From the NCBI RefSeq assembly GCF_014197615.1, contig NZ_JACIFY010000005.1:62001-126000 (forward strand): 64,000 nt of DNA, in the 5' to 3' direction. The position numbers were made by a program, and so were the translations under genes. Source of the DNA: Rhizobium esperanzae (lineage in GTDB: Bacteria > Pseudomonadota > Alphaproteobacteria > Rhizobiales > Rhizobiaceae). Positions 61,932-64,000 of the stretch are shown in pieces. Each line of letters begins with the position of its first letter. Position 1 is the stretch's first letter. Below the pieces are notes generated by a model. That model saw only the letters and a list, made by a program, of their open reading frames with translations. It did not search any database and was not told the origin of the DNA.

Positions 61932-62543
61932 ATGACGGTGCTGATGGTCGATGTCGACGGTGTGCTCATTCATGGTCGTCCGGCCGACGGGCTGCCCCAC
62001 TTCACTTATCTCGAGCGCGATCTCGGATTGCGGCCCGACCTGCTGCAGCAGGAATTCTTCCAGACGTGCTGGGGTGACATCATCATCGGCCGCGAGCCGC
62101 TGGAACCAAGGCTCGCCGAAGTGCTCGCAAAGATCGCGCCGCATCTCAGCGCCGCTGTCCTGATCGACTACTGGTTCGAGAACGATTCCCGCCTCGACCG
62201 CAATCTGCTGACGGATATCGCCGGGCTCAGGCAAAGCGGCGTCACCCTCTTCCTGGCGACCAACCAGGAACACAGGCGGGCGCGCTACCTGATGGAGCAA
62301 CTCGGCCTTGGCGAACATTTCGACGACATCATCTATTCCGCAGCGCTCGGGCACAGCAAGCCTTCGCCCGACTTCTTCCGGCTGGCGACCGAACGCGCCG
62401 GCGTGCCGGCCGGGAAAATCGCCTTCATCGACGATATGGCAGCGAATGTCGAAGCGGCGCGGCAGTTCGGTTGGAATGCGGCGCAATGGACGGCGGGCGC
62501 GACGCTCGCCGGGACGCTTCCCATCTTCGCAAGGTGGGCATAG
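61932..62543 (+). CDS. HAD-superfamily phosphatase
   Basis: The 203-residue HAD hydrolase has motif I MVDVDGVLIHG (DxDG) at about 6-12, motif II in LFLATNQEH, then the Lys in GHSKPSPDFF and motif IV IAFIDDMAANVEAARQFG. The helical cap lies between motifs I and II, so it is a subfamily IA-like phosphatase; the substrate is unknown. AAGGA lies about 11 nt before the chosen ATG. The 133-bp upstream spacer is shared with the divergent deacetylase. Confidence 0.92.
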   Translation: MTVLMVDVDGVLIHGRPADGLPHFTYLERDLGLRPDLLQQEFFQTCWGDIIIGREPLEPRLAEVLAKIAPHLSAAVLIDYWFENDSRLDRNLLTDIAGLRQSGVTLFLATNQEHRRARYLMEQLGLGEHFDDIIYSAALGHSKPSPDFFRLATERAGVPAGKIAFIDDMAANVEAARQFGWNAAQWTAGATLAGTLPIFARWA

Positions 62544-62558
62544 GCGGCGCGGGCGCAA

Positions 62559-63077
62559 TCAGGCGAGCCGTTTGTAGAACAGGGTGGTGTCGCAGAAGCC
62601 GCCTTGCGGCCACAGCGCATAATCGGGGATGACGCCGACGCGCTGCCAGCCGAGCCGCGGGTAGATCGCCTCGGCATCGCTGCCGGTTGCCGTGTCGAGC
62701 ACGAGCAGTGTCTTGCCGTATCGGACCGCCTCGCGTTCGGCGGCCTCCATCAGCAGCCGGGCGAGGCCGCGCCCGCGGGCGGAACGATGCACCAACAGCT
62801 TCTTCAGATCGCCGCGATGCGGCTGGTTCGGCATCTGCGCGGCCCCCACCTGCACCGTGCCGACGATCCGGCCCTCCAGTTCGGCGACCAGCAGCAGGCT
62901 GGCGCCGATGACGACCGCGTCGGCGACATCGCGCCAATAGGGCTCGGCATCGTCGGGCCCATAGGGCTGCATGAAGCCGACGGAGGCGCCGCCGGCAACG
63001 CAATCGGCCAGCACCGCCGACAGAGCCGGAATGGCGGCGCGCGCCTCGTCGGCGGAAAGGATACGAATGTCCGGCAT
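62559..63077 (-). CDS. GNAT family N-acetyltransferase
   Basis: The 172-residue protein has the acetyl-CoA loop VHRSARGRGLARLLMEAAE (R-x-x-G-x-A) near 99-117, TLLVLDTATGSDAEAIYPRLGW, and ends CDTTLFYKRLA. AGGAG lies about 7 nt before the chosen ATG. The XRE-cupin regulator gene directly precedes it on the same strand, 23 bp upstream. This layout suggests local regulation of an amine or antibiotic-like acetylation, though the substrate is unknown. Confidence 0.93.
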   Translation of the reverse strand: MPDIRILSADEARAAIPALSAVLADCVAGGASVGFMQPYGPDDAEPYWRDVADAVVIGASLLLVAELEGRIVGTVQVGAAQMPNQPHRGDLKKLLVHRSARGRGLARLLMEAAEREAVRYGKTLLVLDTATGSDAEAIYPRLGWQRVGVIPDYALWPQGGFCDTTLFYKRLA

Positions 63078-63100
63078 GTTGTTCTCCTGAAATGAAGCTG

Positions 63101-63670
63101 TCATCGGCCGCCGCGATCGAGCACGACGCAATAGCGCGCCGGCGCGTTGCCGGGATTGTGGAAGACATGGCCCTCGCCGACCGGCATGAAGAGGCAATCG
63201 CCGGGTCGCAAGCGGTAAACGGTTTCACCCGCCGTCATCTCCAGCTCGCCGTCGAAGAGCCAGATATGCTGCGTCATGCCATGGGATGCGGCATGCGGGG
63301 GAAAGCTGACGCGGGCGCCGGAAGGGAATTCGACTTCGACGATATCGACATCGGAGGCTGTGCCCGGCGCCGAAACGGAACGCCTGAGATAACCGGTTTC
63401 GGGATCGCGCCAGATCTGCTGCTCCTGCCGGCGGGCAAGCGGCGAGGCCTGTTCTCCCTCTTCCGCGAAAAAGGCTGACAGCGACAGGCCGAGCGCGGCG
63501 CAGATCCTTGCCAGCAGCGAGGCGGTCGGGCTCGCCTCCGCCCGCTCGATGCGCGAGATCATCGCCCGGCTGACGCCGGAGGCAACAGCCAGATCATCCA
63601 GCGTCAGGCTCTTTTCCAGCCGCAGCGTACGGATGCGAAGGCCGATCGCCTGTTCGAGCCGCTGTTCCAT
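63101..63670 (-). CDS. XRE family regulator with C-terminal cupin domain
   Basis: The 189-residue protein has an N-terminal HTH_3/XRE domain (LRIRTLRLEKSLTLDDLAVASGVSRAMISRIERAEASPTASLLARIC, about 10-60) and a cupin beta-barrel from about residue 105 (YRLRPGDCLFMPVGEGHVFHNPG). The cupin probably senses a small molecule. It should control itself and the adjacent GNAT gene. An upstream in-frame GTG (63691) is possible. The Shine-Dalgarno is not clear, so the exact start is uncertain. Confidence 0.92.
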   Translation of the reverse strand: MEQRLEQAIGLRIRTLRLEKSLTLDDLAVASGVSRAMISRIERAEASPTASLLARICAALGLSLSAFFAEEGEQASPLARRQEQQIWRDPETGYLRRSVSAPGTASDVDIVEVEFPSGARVSFPPHAASHGMTQHIWLFDGELEMTAGETVYRLRPGDCLFMPVGEGHVFHNPGNAPARYCVVLDRGGR

Positions 63671-63805
63671 CGTCCGATCCCATGATTCCACTATAAGAGA
63701 AATACATTATCCGATGATGGAATCAAGTCTGCTTCGATGGGGCAGGTCGCGCCTTGCTTTCACCACTCCGGCATCGATATATGGCAGCCGAAATCGGAGG
63801 AGAGA

Positions 63806-64000
63806 ATGATGGACGCGAACACGCAGAGCATGGACGAGACGGGAAGCTTCACGGTCGCCGCCTGGAACCGGATAGCGCCTGTCATGGCCGAGATCGAAGT
63901 GTTGCCGCTGCTGACACGGCTTTCGGACGGCACGCTGCCGCCGGAGGTTTTCCGGCACTATATCCTGCAGGACGCGCTCTATCTGAAGCATTATGCGCGA
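63806..64000 (+). CDS. tenA: TenA-like thiaminase II (5' part, runs off the window)
   Basis: Sixty-five codons are visible: GSFTVAAWNRIAPVMAEIEVLPLLTRLSDGTLPPEVFRHYILQDALYLKHYAR. This matches the N-terminus of TenA/THI-4 proteins (F-x-x-Y-x-x-Q-D-x-x-Y-L-x-x-Y-A-R), which hydrolyse aminopyrimidine or thiamin to recycle HMP for thiamin synthesis. CGGAGG lies 5-8 nt before ATG 63806 or 63809. No THI-box-like riboswitch is visible in the 130 bp upstream. The gene continues beyond position 64000. Confidence 0.88.
   Translation, partial: MMDANTQSMDETGSFTVAAWNRIAPVMAEIEVLPLLTRLSDGTLPPEVFRHYILQDALYLKHYAR

Noticed and set aside
1..64000. Search for tRNA/rRNA genes, CRISPR arrays, prophage or toxin-antitoxin modules
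   Set aside because: No CCA-ended cloverleaf-like segments, regularly spaced repeats, integrase, transposase or phage structural genes were seen. The XRE-cupin/GNAT pair has a sensor-type regulator and does not look like a toxin-antitoxin pair.

Overview
The window looks like a chromosomal segment of an alphaproteobacterium of the Rhizobium group (R. leguminosarum / R. etli type; species not decidable by eye). The reasons are high GC with strong C/G third-position bias, RIME-like intergenic elements, an Atu4866-family protein, MbfA with an Irr-type (ICE) box, and dnaN followed by a pmtA-like methyltransferase and pyrF. Nearly all genes are housekeeping or ordinary metabolic and regulatory genes. 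I see no prophage, CRISPR array, tRNA or rRNA gene, or complete insertion sequence.

Layout. 0-5 kb: dnaN, a broken DUF72 gene, pmtA, a phosphatase-like gene, pyrF, a DUF1330 gene and an NDUFA9-like reductase. 5-12 kb: uppP, a GST, queG overlapping an epimerase, a 0.4-kb AT-rich spacer with three palindromes, an RlpA-like gene with a UUG start, and an RsmB-type methylase. 12-17.1 kb: a four-gene iron-type operon (imelysin, di-heme oxidoreductase, second imelysin, DUF1513). 17-22 kb: DUF2252, a thioesterase/nucleosidase pair, guaA and an rpiB-like gene. 22-38 kb: regulators (AraC, LysR, MarR) next to small redox or efflux genes (DsbA-like, MBL-like, SDR, GST, EamA), plus ogt, an RNA-ligase-like gene, an M14 deacylase, an ArsC-like gene, ybaK and an M29 aminopeptidase. 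38-47 kb: xseA, a GT-C protein divergent from a GtrB/GtrA pair, an Idh-type oxidoreductase, an aldo-keto reductase and GNAT. 47-50 kb: a YciF-like ferritin-fold protein, LysR and a second aldo-keto reductase. 50-55.5 kb, minus strand: infC-rpmI-rplT and pheS-pheT, a translation block. 55.5-64 kb: hydrolase, BTLCP protease, mbfA with its Irr box next to a truncated hemoglobin, EamA, recX, a deacetylase, a HAD phosphatase, GNAT with an XRE-cupin regulator, and the start of tenA.

The most striking feature cuts across genes. It is a ~102-bp RIME-like element, present as four near-full copies and one partial copy, with inverted ends (AAGC..GTCGCG) and flanking TA dinucleotides. One copy interrupts the DUF72 gene so cleanly that removing 104 bp restores the family motif. 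Other copies sit at gene 3' ends, where their TTTA/TAAA termini form the stop codons of DUF1513, DUF2252, the Idh-type gene and recX. This suggests a MITE-like element that duplicates TA.

A second theme is iron: the imelysin operon, mbfA with an ICE box, a truncated hemoglobin and a YciF-like protein. A third is divergent regulator/target pairs with readable operators: MarR/GST, MarR/EamA and LysR/Atu4866.
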